DNA of 64,000 bases from Arthrobacter roseus (lineage in GTDB: Bacteria > Actinomycetota > Actinomycetes > Actinomycetales > Micrococcaceae). Position 1 is the stretch's first letter. Every line of letters begins with the position of its first letter. The notes under the pieces were generated by a model that was not told where the DNA came from, did not search any database, and saw only the letters and a program-made list of their open reading frames with translations. Of the stretch, positions 35,206 through 43,639 are shown in pieces. A program made the position numbers and the translations under genes. The stretch lies in contig NZ_JAFBCU010000001.1 of assembly GCF_016907875.1 (NCBI RefSeq), positions 496,001 through 560,000 of the forward strand, read 5' to 3'.

Positions 35206-36834
35206 ATGAACGATTACTCTCTTGCTTCCGGAACACCTGCTGGTATAGGTGATTTGCTCGCGGCGTTCGCTGCCATGGCCGACGACATCGATCTGGACAC
35301 AGTCCTCGAGCGTGTCATCTCCGCGGCATGCCAGTTGGTCGATGCCCGTTTCGGAGCCTTGGGCGTCATTGGACCGGATCGCATGCTCAGCCACTTCATT
35401 ACCGTCGGACTCCGGGATGACGAGGTCCAGAGGATCGGTGCTCTTCCCACAGGGCACGGTGTTCTTGGGTTGCTCATGAGTGAACCCCACCCTGTGAGGC
35501 TCAGCGATCTGCGTCAGCACCTTCGTGCCACAGGTTTCCCCGCCAATCATCCCCAAATGTCGTCATTCCTGGGTGTACCGATCCGTATTCATGGGACAGT
35601 TTTCGGCAACCTTTACCTCACTGAGAAGAACGGAGGAGCTGACTTCTCGGTGACGGATGAGCAACTTGTTGTCGCTCTAGCGGCGGCCGCTGGCGTCGCA
35701 ATCGAAAATTCGCGACTATTTGACGAGGCTACGCGCAGGACGCGGTGGCTCGAAGGCGGTCTCAACGCTGCGCATGAACTCCTCGAGCAGACGGATGATG
35801 CCCGCAATGACCTCGAACTTATCGTTCATCACGCCCTTTACGCATCCCACAGTGCTATCACCATGATCCTTCGCGATTTCGGCGCTAACGGCGACATCAT
35901 TTGTGAAGCTGCGGATGGGATGAAAGCCGGTCAATTTGTTGGACGATCAAGTGCTGACAGCACAGTGCTCGACGGCATGACGGCTGCGTCAAATCCGCTT
36001 CGACTGACGTTAGAGGACCTTGATCTTCTACTTCCGGAGATCTCGCAGGGAACGATCGAGACGGCTCTGTGCACGAGACTTGCAGGGACAGAGCAGCGAC
36101 AGTTTCTCCTCATCGCTCGGGCGAACGGATCCCCCGAGTTCGCTGCCGTCGACCACGAGATGATGCGGTCCTTCACCTCCCACGTGTCCCTGGCCCTTGA
36201 ATTACTCCGCGTTCACCGGGAGCGCGAACAGGAAGCGGTCTTTGGCGACCGTGATCGTATCGCACGAGACCTGCATGATGTGGTGATACAGCGTCTATTT
36301 GCAGCAGGACTCAGCATCCAGAGCCTGCGTAAATTCCTTCCCGACCGGGAGCCTCTGGAGCGGATCACAGCGGTAACTGCCGAACTAGACGCAACAATCA
36401 GGGAGCTGCGCGACACCATCTACTCGTTGCGCTCGATTCCGCAAATCACCCCAACCTTCACCTCAAGTATCTTTGCCCTCGTCGCGGATGCCTTCGATGG
36501 ACACGAACTGGAACCAGTTGTCCATCTCTCGGGCCCGCTCGACGCTGCCATCGATCCGGAGCGAGCTGACCACGTGCGGGCAGTTGTTCTCGAGGCACTA
36601 TCCAATGCACTCCGTCACGCCTCCGCGCGCGCCATCACCATTATGCTCAAGGCCCTCCCGGATCGGCTCGAGCTGAAAATCACCGACGACGGGCGCGGCT
36701 TCAGTCAGATCAGTTCCACAAGCGGCCTATCGAATATGCGGCGCCGCGCTGAACTCTGCGGGGGCACCCTGTCCATCTCAAGCTCCGTCGGGAACGGAAC
36801 GGTAGTCCTTCTGAAGGTGCCCCTGACCATTTAA
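35206..36834 (+). CDS. GAF-GAF sensor histidine kinase, DosS/DevS-like
   Basis: A 542-aa soluble sensor kinase. GAF-A (~15-165) includes GFPANHPQMSSFLGVPIRIHG followed by VFGNLYLTEK, closely like the haem-binding GAF-A of mycobacterial DosS/DosT; His115 falls in the region carrying the haem ligand. GAF-B spans ~185-335. The HisKA_3 dimerisation region has the phospho-acceptor His357 (DRIARDLHDVVIQRLFAAG). The HATPase domain ends the protein (VVLEALSNALRHA, ITDDGRGF, GLSNMRRRAELCGGTL). It probably senses oxygen, NO or redox state and phosphorylates the adjacent regulator. The gene is convergent with that regulator; their stops overlap by 4 nt. Confidence 0.88.
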   Translation: MNDYSLASGTPAGIGDLLAAFAAMADDIDLDTVLERVISAACQLVDARFGALGVIGPDRMLSHFITVGLRDDEVQRIGALPTGHGVLGLLMSEPHPVRLSDLRQHLRATGFPANHPQMSSFLGVPIRIHGTVFGNLYLTEKNGGADFSVTDEQLVVALAAAAGVAIENSRLFDEATRRTRWLEGGLNAAHELLEQTDDARNDLELIVHHALYASHSAITMILRDFGANGDIICEAADGMKAGQFVGRSSADSTVLDGMTAASNPLRLTLEDLDLLLPEISQGTIETALCTRLAGTEQRQFLLIARANGSPEFAAVDHEMMRSFTSHVSLALELLRVHREREQEAVFGDRDRIARDLHDVVIQRLFAAGLSIQSLRKFLPDREPLERITAVTAELDATIRELRDTIYSLRSIPQITPTFTSSIFALVADAFDGHELEPVVHLSGPLDAAIDPERADHVRAVVLEALSNALRHASARAITIMLKALPDRLELKITDDGRGFSQISSTSGLSNMRRRAELCGGTLSISSSVGNGTVVLLKVPLTI

Positions 36835-37472
36835 CGCGGTGGATCTGCTGGCCTTGAAATGAAGACCGCGGCTTGGGTACGACGCTGGAAGCCAAGCTTC
36901 GCCAGAAGCGAGGACACATAGTTCTTGACTGTCTTCTCCGCCAGAAACAACTCGGTGCCGATCTCCCGGTTTGTCAGACCTCCTCCGATCAACGCGAGCA
37001 CCTTCTTCTCCTGCGTTGTCAGGCCCGCCAAGCGCGAATCTTCCTCAGGTGCGTCGCGCAGTCCAGCGATGATGCGATCCTTCATCCCTGGTTCGAACAG
37101 AGACTCGCCTGCAGCAGCCCGGCGAACTTTCCCTACGAGGTCTGATCCGAGGATTTCCTTGAGAATGTAGCCGGCTGCGCCAGCAAGCACCGCACCCCGA
37201 AGCGCCTGATCGTCGTCGTAGCTGGTCAGGATGACGCACTTGAGGGACGAATCAACCGAGCGCACATCCCGACACACCTCGATGCCGCTCCCGTCCGGCA
37301 GTCTCGCATCCAAGATCGAGACATCCGGTGATAGTGCAGGAATCCGTCGGGTTGCTTCCTTGGCAGAGCCAGACTCTCCTACAACCACAAAGCCCTCACC
37401 TTCTAACAACTCCCGCAGCCCCAACCGAACCAACTCGTGGTCATCGAGTAGGAACACGGTTACGGCCTTCAT
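36831..37472 (-). CDS. NarL/LuxR-type response regulator, DosR/DevR-like
   Basis: A 213-aa regulator. The receiver domain has acidic D10-D11, phospho-acceptor Asp55 ([12 protein letters not shown]) and switch Thr/Lys ([15 protein letters not shown]). The C-terminal HTH reads [36 protein letters not shown]. The recognition helix (EKTVKNYVS) is the one used by mycobacterial DosR to read its 20-bp palindrome. ATG 37472 is chosen over 37505 because the fold begins at [13 protein letters not shown]. It is divergent from the universal stress protein gene, with box 2 between them. Confidence 0.9.
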   Translation of the reverse strand: [213 protein letters not shown]

Positions 37473-37593
37473 GCGTTGATTATCCACTCTGCCGGTATTT
37501 TGCACTTTTACCTCTCCACCTGACGTTCATTCTCAACCGTCATCAGCATGACGCGGTCTGCTCACGTAGGGCAGAGCCAAAGGTCCCAACCCA

Positions 37594-37619
37594 GCAGAGG
37601 GGCCCTTCGGCCCTATCCG
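37594..37619. promoter_or_regulatory. Palindromic operator candidate (box 2)
   Basis: GGGGCCC-TTCGGCCCTAT, centred on 37606-37607, shares the right half TTCGGCCCTAT exactly with box 1; the left arm matches with one central change. It lies between the divergent response regulator and universal stress protein genes, ~120-130 bp from each start. Confidence 0.6.
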
Positions 37620-37751
37620 CCCTCATCGGAACGAGCAACGATCGAAGGAGTACTCTCCCTCCCAGCCTAGAACCAACGAGAACGCAGGTTAGTGCAAGGC
37701 TCGGTTGCCGAGAGTCCAGCCCCGGTATTGCCAGCTATGAGGAGCGTCAGC

Positions 37752-38591
37752 ATGGACACGATCAACGGTCAGTCAAAACCAATCGTCGTTGGATACGACG
37801 GATCGGATGGCTCACGACGCGCCATGCTCTGGGCTGTTCGACATGCGGTAGCTTCAGGTTTGCCTCTCGTTGTCGTCCACTGTTGGGTGTGGCCGTACTT
37901 CACCCAGAACCTTGGACCAGTAACGGGCGTCGAGGACAGTGGTTTGCGACGGGAAGCGGAAAAGATCGCTGACGAAGGCCTTGAGCTGGCACGGAAAACT
38001 GAGCCGAATGTTGACGTGAGCGCAAGCCTCATCGTTGGTTTTCCCTCCGAAGTGCTGACAAGGATCTCAGTGGAAGCATCCTTACTTGTCACCGGTACCC
38101 GCGGTCTCGGAGGGTTTGCTGGATTGCTCATTGGATCGGTGAGTCTCCACCTCGCGGCCAGCGCCTCGTGTCCCATTGTGGTTGTCCGCGACGACCAACC
38201 GGAGGGTGACGTCTTGGTCGCCGTCGATGGGTCACCCGAAAGCGACCGATCCGTTACTACCGCTGCCCAGTTGGCTAAGATACTGCTCGTTCCCCTCCGC
38301 ATCATCCATGTTGCGCCGTACAGCTGGCACGCAGCTGACCGGCGCGGCGATGCCGCGAACGATCCCGTGATGCAACAAGCGGTGAACCTGTTGCCCAGCG
38401 ATACTGATCTTGCAGTGAGTCAGGACTTGTTCTTAGAGCCGTCAGTGCCTGGCGTCATTGTTCATCAGGCAAAGACTGCCGCCTGCGTGGTTCTTGGGGC
38501 CAAAGGACGCAACACGCTGGGTGCCCGGCTCGGATCAACCGTCCACGCAGTCCTGCACCACGCTCAAGGAAACGTCATCGTCGTCCGCTGA
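37752..38591 (+). CDS. Tandem-domain universal stress protein
   Basis: A 279-aa protein with two UspA domains. Domain 1 begins IVVGYDGSDGSRRAMLWAVRHA and has the ATP-site motif GTRGLGGFAGLLIGSVS. Domain 2 begins VLVAVDGSPESDRSV and has LGAKGRNTLGARLGSTVHAVLHHA. Both keep the G-x2-G-x9-G(S) pattern of ATP-binding Usp. Tandem Usp proteins of this type are prominent in mycobacterial dormancy regulons. ATG 37752 follows GAGGAGCG. Its promoter region contains box 2. Confidence 0.92.
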   Translation: MDTINGQSKPIVVGYDGSDGSRRAMLWAVRHAVASGLPLVVVHCWVWPYFTQNLGPVTGVEDSGLRREAEKIADEGLELARKTEPNVDVSASLIVGFPSEVLTRISVEASLLVTGTRGLGGFAGLLIGSVSLHLAASASCPIVVVRDDQPEGDVLVAVDGSPESDRSVTTAAQLAKILLVPLRIIHVAPYSWHAADRRGDAANDPVMQQAVNLLPSDTDLAVSQDLFLEPSVPGVIVHQAKTAACVVLGAKGRNTLGARLGSTVHAVLHHAQGNVIVVR

Positions 38592-38647
38592 CCCGGGCCG
38601 ATAAATCAACCGGTCTCCGGACGGTTCGAAGGAGCTTCACAAGTGGC

Positions 38648-39829
38648 TCAACGGTTGGGCTCCAGTACAACCTTGATGCAGCCGTCTTGCTTCTTCTGAA
38701 ACGTCTCGTACATGGCCGGCGCTTCGTCAATGCCTACACGGTGCGTCACCAGGTCCGCCGTTCCCAGTGGATCAGCAGGGTCCTCGACCAGCGGCAGGAC
38801 GTCGTCGATCCAGTTCTTCACGTTGCACTGACCCATCCGAACACTCAGTTGCTTGTCGAACATGGTGAGCATCGGCATGGGGCTGGTCTGCCCACCGTAA
38901 ACGCCGCTGAGGGAGAGTGTTCCGCCGCGACGTACTGCATCGATAGCACCATGCAGCGCGGCGAGCCTGTCTGATCCCATCGTCGACATGGCCTTCTGCG
39001 CGATCTTGTCCGGCAGCAACCCGACGGCGGCCTGGGCAGCGGCTGCCACAGGGGACCCGTGCGCTTCCATCCCGACGGCGTCAACCACCGAGTCCGGTCC
39101 GCGGCCATCAGTCATCTCTCGAAGTTCGTCTCCGGTGTGCTTGGTGAAATCCAATGTTTCCACGCCGTGCCGCTCTGCCATGGTGCGGCGTTCGGGGACT
39201 AGGTCGACGCCGATGACCCGGTAACCGAGGTGCGTTCCGATTCGAGCCGCGAACTGCCCCACCGGACCGAGTCCGTAGACGGCGAGCGTGCCGCCGTCGG
39301 GCACGTTGGCGTACTTCACTCCCTGCCAGGCGGTGGGAATGATGTCCGAGAGGAAGAGGTAGCGGTCATCGGGAAGTTCGCTGCCTACCTTGATGGGGCC
39401 GTAATCCGCGTGAGGTACGCGCAGGTACTGCGCCTGCCCGCCGGGGACCGCGCCGTAGAGCTGCGAGTAGCCGAACATCGCGGCGCCGCTACCCTGATTA
39501 CGGACCTGCGTGGTCTCGCACTGGGACTGGAGGCCTCGGCGGCACATCCAGCAGGTGCCGCAGGCAATGTTGAAGGGGATGACCACGCGGTCACCGACGA
39601 CGAGGTTGTTTACGCCCGGGCCCACTTCTTCCACGGTTCCCATGGACTCGTGACCGATGATGTCGCCGGGGGTCATGAAGGGGGTGAGCACTTCATAGAG
39701 GTGGAGGTCGGAGCCGCAGATCGCGGTTGAACTGATCTTGATAATGACGTCGGTGGGTTCCAGGATTTTCGGGTCCGGTACCTCTTCGACGCTCACGGAC
39801 CGGCGTGCCTGCCACGTGACTGCCTTCAT
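38648..39829 (-). CDS. Zinc-dependent alcohol dehydrogenase (MDR family)
   Basis: A 393-aa medium-chain dehydrogenase. Catalytic zinc ligands are in CGSDLHLY and GHESMGTVEEVG. The structural zinc cysteines are in CGTCWMCRRGLQSQC. The NAD(P) site is VYGLGPVGQFAARIG. The size and long insertions are like glutathione-independent formaldehyde dehydrogenase-type enzymes, so the substrate could be an aldehyde or alcohol. ATG 39829 has an AGGAGCGACC ribosome site. It lies downstream of pta-ackA on the same strand, with a 79-nt gap, and fits a fermentative role under low oxygen. Confidence 0.88.
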   Translation of the reverse strand: MKAVTWQARRSVSVEEVPDPKILEPTDVIIKISSTAICGSDLHLYEVLTPFMTPGDIIGHESMGTVEEVGPGVNNLVVGDRVVIPFNIACGTCWMCRRGLQSQCETTQVRNQGSGAAMFGYSQLYGAVPGGQAQYLRVPHADYGPIKVGSELPDDRYLFLSDIIPTAWQGVKYANVPDGGTLAVYGLGPVGQFAARIGTHLGYRVIGVDLVPERRTMAERHGVETLDFTKHTGDELREMTDGRGPDSVVDAVGMEAHGSPVAAAAQAAVGLLPDKIAQKAMSTMGSDRLAALHGAIDAVRRGGTLSLSGVYGGQTSPMPMLTMFDKQLSVRMGQCNVKNWIDDVLPLVEDPADPLGTADLVTHRVGIDEAPAMYETFQKKQDGCIKVVLEPNR

Positions 39830-39908
39830 GGTCGCTCCTTCTCCTGTGGTTGTGTGCGTTTTCCCAAACTAACTGCTCAGGATGGCCGCCGCCAGAGACT
39901 TAGCAAGA

Positions 39909-41045
39909 TCACTGATTATTTTGTTCACCGATGACGGCGGCAGTCGCCTCCGCGATGGCGGCCTCCTCATCGGTCGGGATCACCAGGACGGGGAACGCGG
40001 ATTCCTCGGTGCTGATTTCGCGTGGTTCGTTGCTCTTTTTACGGTTGGCTGCGTCGTCGAGGCTGATTCCCAGGGCGCCGAGACGCTCGACGACCGACTG
40101 TCTGAACTGCCACGAGTTCTCACCGATGCCAGCGGTGAAAACGAGAGCTTGCGCTCCGCCGACGGCCACGTGGTACGCCCCGATGTACTTTGCCAGCCGG
40201 TACGAGGCCACTGCCAACGCGATCGCGGCCTGCTCGTCGCCGTCGGCTGCCGCTTCTTCGGTGCTGCGCATGTCGTTGTTGCCAGCCATACCCTTGAGGC
40301 CGGAGTCCCGGTTCAGCAGCTGATCCAGATCATCGGTGGAATACCCTTCGCGGGCCAGGAAGATCAGGATCGACGGGTCAATATCGCCAGACCGCGTACC
40401 CATGACCAGGCCCTCGAGCGGCGTGAAGCCCATGGACGTGTCGATGCTCTTGCCACCGGAGACTGCCGTGATCGACGCGCCGTTGCCCAGATGCGCCACT
40501 ATGCCATTGAAGTCCGAGGCACCCACGCCCAGCAGCTTCGCCGCATGCCGAGACACGAATTCGTGCGACGTTCCATGAAAACCGTAGCGGCGGATACCGT
40601 ACGTTCGGTACAGCTGGTCGGGAATGGCGTAGCGCCAGGCATGCTCGGGCATGGTTTTGTGGAACGCTGTGTCGAATACCGCCACTTGCGGTAACTTGGG
40701 CCATTTCTTGGTGATGGCCCTGATTCCCAGGACGTTCGCGGGATTGTGCAGAGGCGCCAGCGGGTTGAGGCGCTCGATGGCTCGCGTGATCTCGTTATTG
40801 ATCAGTACCGGTTCGCCGAACCGCTCACCGCCGTGCACCACGCGGTGGCCGACGGCGTCGAGAGCACGCTCACCGAGAACCCGCGTTAGCTTCTGATCCA
40901 CCTGATCGAGTGCCTGGGCGTGGTCTGTCACCTCGGACTCGCCGATCCGTTCAATGAGGCCTTCGGTCAAAACGGAATCATCATTGGTGTCCCTGACCTG
41001 ATATTTGAGGGATGAGGAACCGGAATTGATGATGAGAATCAGCAT
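39909..41045 (-). CDS. ackA: Acetate kinase
   Basis: Converts acetyl phosphate and ADP to acetate and ATP (reversibly). 378 aa. Signatures: LIINSGSSSLKYQV at the N-terminus, VFDTAFHKTMPEHAWRYAIP, AHLGNGASITAVSGGKSIDTSMGFTPLEGL, and FTAGIGENS. ATG 41045 (preceded by GGGAGAG) overlaps the 3' end of pta by 7 nt; a longer reading to 41120 is rejected. The pta-ackA pair gives substrate-level ATP when respiration is limited. Confidence 0.97.
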   Translation of the reverse strand: MLILIINSGSSSLKYQVRDTNDDSVLTEGLIERIGESEVTDHAQALDQVDQKLTRVLGERALDAVGHRVVHGGERFGEPVLINNEITRAIERLNPLAPLHNPANVLGIRAITKKWPKLPQVAVFDTAFHKTMPEHAWRYAIPDQLYRTYGIRRYGFHGTSHEFVSRHAAKLLGVGASDFNGIVAHLGNGASITAVSGGKSIDTSMGFTPLEGLVMGTRSGDIDPSILIFLAREGYSTDDLDQLLNRDSGLKGMAGNNDMRSTEEAAADGDEQAAIALAVASYRLAKYIGAYHVAVGGAQALVFTAGIGENSWQFRQSVVERLGALGISLDDAANRKKSNEPREISTEESAFPVLVIPTDEEAAIAEATAAVIGEQNNQ

Positions 41046-43129
41046 GTACTCTCCCTTGAGTTTTCTTGTGCCTGAATAGCCGTGATGGCCACAGTGTTGA
41101 CGATGTCCTCCACCGTGCATCCCCGCGACAGATCGTTGACGGGTTTCCGTAGCCCCTGCAGGACGGGACCGACGGCGACGGCGCCCGCTGATTGCTGGAC
41201 CGCTTTGTACGTGTTGTTGCCCGTGTTCAGGTCAGGGAAGATGAAAACGGTGGCTTGTCCGGCCACTTCGGAGTCCGGCATTTTGGAGGCTGCGATGGAA
41301 ACGTCCACGGCGGCGTCGTACTGAATTGGCCCTTCAACAGCCAAGTCCGGACGCGATTCCCGCACGATTTCCGTGGCCCGCCGAACCTTTTCGACGGCTC
41401 CGCCCGAACCCGATGCCCCCGTGGAGTAGGACAACATCGCTATGCGGGGATCCACACCAAACTGTGCGGCAGTCTCAGCCGAGGCGATCGCGATGTCGGC
41501 GAGCTGCTCGCTGCTGGGATCCGGGTTCACGGCACAGTCCCCGTAAACCAGGACGCGATCTTGAAGGAGCATCAGGAACACGGAGGAAACGATCTTCACG
41601 CCCTCACGCGTGCGGACGAACTCCAATGACGGCCGGATGGTGTTGGCCGTGGTGTTCGCGGCCCCGGAGACCATCCCGTCCACTTCGCCAAGCTGCACCA
41701 TCATGGTGCCGAAGTAGGCGCCGTCGAGCATGCGCTCACGGGCCTCGTCGAGCGTGACACCCTTGTGCGAGCGCAGCCGCGCGTACTCCAGTGCATACTT
41801 TTCCCGGAGCTCAGATGTGGCCTGATTAACCAGGGTCAGCCCGGAAATGTCTATGCCCTGGCTAGCTGCCAACTCGCGGATCTGCCCTTCGGGGCCGAGG
41901 ATCACGAGGTCACAGACGTCGCGCCGTTGCAGGATTTCCGCGGCCCTGAGGATGCGGGGGTCCAGACCCTCCGGTAAGACGATGGTCCGGCGATGAGACC
42001 TGGCGCGCTCGATCAGCTCATGCAGGAAGCGCAGCGGAGTCATCTTCATGGGGCGGGGAAGTTCCAACCGCTCCAGCATTTCCACTTGGTCCACGCCGCG
42101 GGACCAGATGCCGAGGGCCGCGGCAGACTTCCTTGGCATGCCCGTGGCGATCTCGCCGCGTACGTCGCTGATCTTGCGGGCGGCCGTGTAGGTGTCGTCG
42201 TCAACGGAGAGGACGGGGAACGGTGCTTGCGCGAGCATGGGCAGCAGTTGCGGATCCGGTGTTAGCCCACCGGTCAACAGCAGGGCGGCCGGGACGGGGG
42301 CATCAGAGGAGAGCGATGAGGCCAGAGTTGCCAGCATGATGTCAGCGCGGTCCCCGGGGGTGATGACCAGCGAACCGTCGTCCAGGGCGGCAAGGAAATT
42401 ACTCGCGCTCATGGCGGCCACCTTAATGGAGACGACGTCGCGTTCAAGGGTGGGGCTTCCGGCCAGGTGCCGGGCGTTCAGGGCCGAGACGACCTCAGCG
42501 ACAGTGGGACGCGAAATTTCCTCAAGTTCAGGCAGCACATAGACGGGCCGCCGGGAGGCTCCGGGTCGAACAGCGGCCCGGATGGCTTCGACGTCGTCCT
42601 CCTGGGCGCGATTGACCATCATGGCCAGCAGTGACGCCTTCATTGCGACGAGTTCCTTACGGGCGACGTCGACGGCGTCGGCAGCCTCAGCGACCGTCAT
42701 GGCCCTGGCATTGACGACGGCGAGGACCATGGCGCCGAGATTGTTCGCGAGACGTGCGTTGAGGTCGAATTCCACGGCGGAATCGTGCCCGGTGAGGTCT
42801 GTTCCCTCAATGATGATGACGTCGCACTCGCTGCTCATCTCGCTGTAAACGGCCACGCAGCGGGTGTCGATCTCTTCGCGTTGCCCTGCCACCAGCAGCG
42901 CCCGGGCTTCAGCTCGGGTGAGGCCTCCGCGCGACGCCGAGGGGGCCAGGTTGAAGCTGCGCTGCATCAGCTGAACCATCGGGTCCGAGGTGACGTCGTC
43001 GCCTTCAACAATGGGGCGGAAGAAACCGATCCTGTCCGCGTGCCGGTGAAGCGTATCAGCTAGGCCCAGACTGATCAGGGACTTGCCTGAACCTGCGGTC
43101 ATGGCACTTACATAGATTCCTCGGGTCAT
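41039..43129 (-). CDS. pta: Phosphate acetyltransferase (long form)
   Basis: Makes acetyl phosphate from acetyl-CoA and phosphate. 696 aa, the long form. It has an N-terminal BioD-like P-loop region (GIYVSAMTAGSGKSLISLGLAD), a central DRTGG domain (ASNFLAALDDGSLVITPGDRADIM) and the C-terminal PTA_PTB catalytic domain (RTIVLPEGLDPRILRAAEI, SYSTGASGSG, GPIQYDAAVD). ATG 43129 is the family start (MTRGIYV); an extension to 43177 is not conserved. It is coupled to ackA by a 7-nt overlap. Confidence 0.96.
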   Translation of the reverse strand: MTRGIYVSAMTAGSGKSLISLGLADTLHRHADRIGFFRPIVEGDDVTSDPMVQLMQRSFNLAPSASRGGLTRAEARALLVAGQREEIDTRCVAVYSEMSSECDVIIIEGTDLTGHDSAVEFDLNARLANNLGAMVLAVVNARAMTVAEAADAVDVARKELVAMKASLLAMMVNRAQEDDVEAIRAAVRPGASRRPVYVLPELEEISRPTVAEVVSALNARHLAGSPTLERDVVSIKVAAMSASNFLAALDDGSLVITPGDRADIMLATLASSLSSDAPVPAALLLTGGLTPDPQLLPMLAQAPFPVLSVDDDTYTAARKISDVRGEIATGMPRKSAAALGIWSRGVDQVEMLERLELPRPMKMTPLRFLHELIERARSHRRTIVLPEGLDPRILRAAEILQRRDVCDLVILGPEGQIRELAASQGIDISGLTLVNQATSELREKYALEYARLRSHKGVTLDEARERMLDGAYFGTMMVQLGEVDGMVSGAANTTANTIRPSLEFVRTREGVKIVSSVFLMLLQDRVLVYGDCAVNPDPSSEQLADIAIASAETAAQFGVDPRIAMLSYSTGASGSGGAVEKVRRATEIVRESRPDLAVEGPIQYDAAVDVSIAASKMPDSEVAGQATVFIFPDLNTGNNTYKAVQQSAGAVAVGPVLQGLRKPVNDLSRGCTVEDIVNTVAITAIQAQENSRESTC

Positions 43130-43249
43130 GTCCTCATCTTGCCAAACGTGCGCCGCGCTGGCCATGATCCGCCGCACACATCACCAAACGGTAGTGAGCG
43201 GCTGGAAGTTCTGCATCGCTGCGTCCGCTGTGATCACCGGTGCGCACGA

Positions 43250-43408
43250 TGGTGCACGGTCGGTGATCGCCCATCGCCTTTTGCATCTCGCGTTTGGAGA
43301 CGAACGCTTGGACCGCGCCGGAGAGTGTAAATCCCAACACCAGCGCCACAGCGTCCCCCAGAACATGAAGAACGCTTCGAGCAAGCTTTGCCCCGCGATT
43401 GAGAGCAC
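43250..43408 (-). pseudogene. Remnant of a YraQ/ArsP-type permease
   Basis: From GTG 43408 the minus strand reads LSIAGQSLLEAFFMFWGTLW, then, after a -1 G frameshift near 43345-43347, ALVLGFTLSGAVQAFVSKREM and GDHRP, which is the N-terminus of a predicted permease of the DUF318/ArsP class. The match stops near 43255; the ~300 remaining residues are missing. A palindromic box lies ~88 bp upstream. The fragment plus ~120 nt of featureless sequence fill the gap up to pta. Confidence 0.65.
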
Positions 43409-43484
43409 TGTTACGACGCCTTCCGTTCACTTCTGCGCGCGCGGTGCCGAGATATTGCTTGGGAAATCTCACGGATAACAAACA

Positions 43485-43508
43485 CGTTCCGACCCTTCGG
43501 CCCGGTAG
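43485..43508. promoter_or_regulatory. Weak palindromic operator candidate (box 3)
   Basis: GACCCTTCGGCCC, centred on 43496-43497, matches box 2 in the central CCCTTCGGCCC, but the outer left arm is degenerate. It is upstream of the permease remnant and, beyond it, the pta-ackA genes. Confidence 0.4.
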
Positions 43509-43639
43509 AACATGTTGGTATCCGCTCTTCGGCAGGACATCGTTTTTGAATCGGGTTCATCATCGGTCCTCCTTGGCAGCGTGTTTCCAGCGGGACTGCG
43601 CTGGCGTGGCCAAGTTACAACCTTGCCGCTAGGACAACG

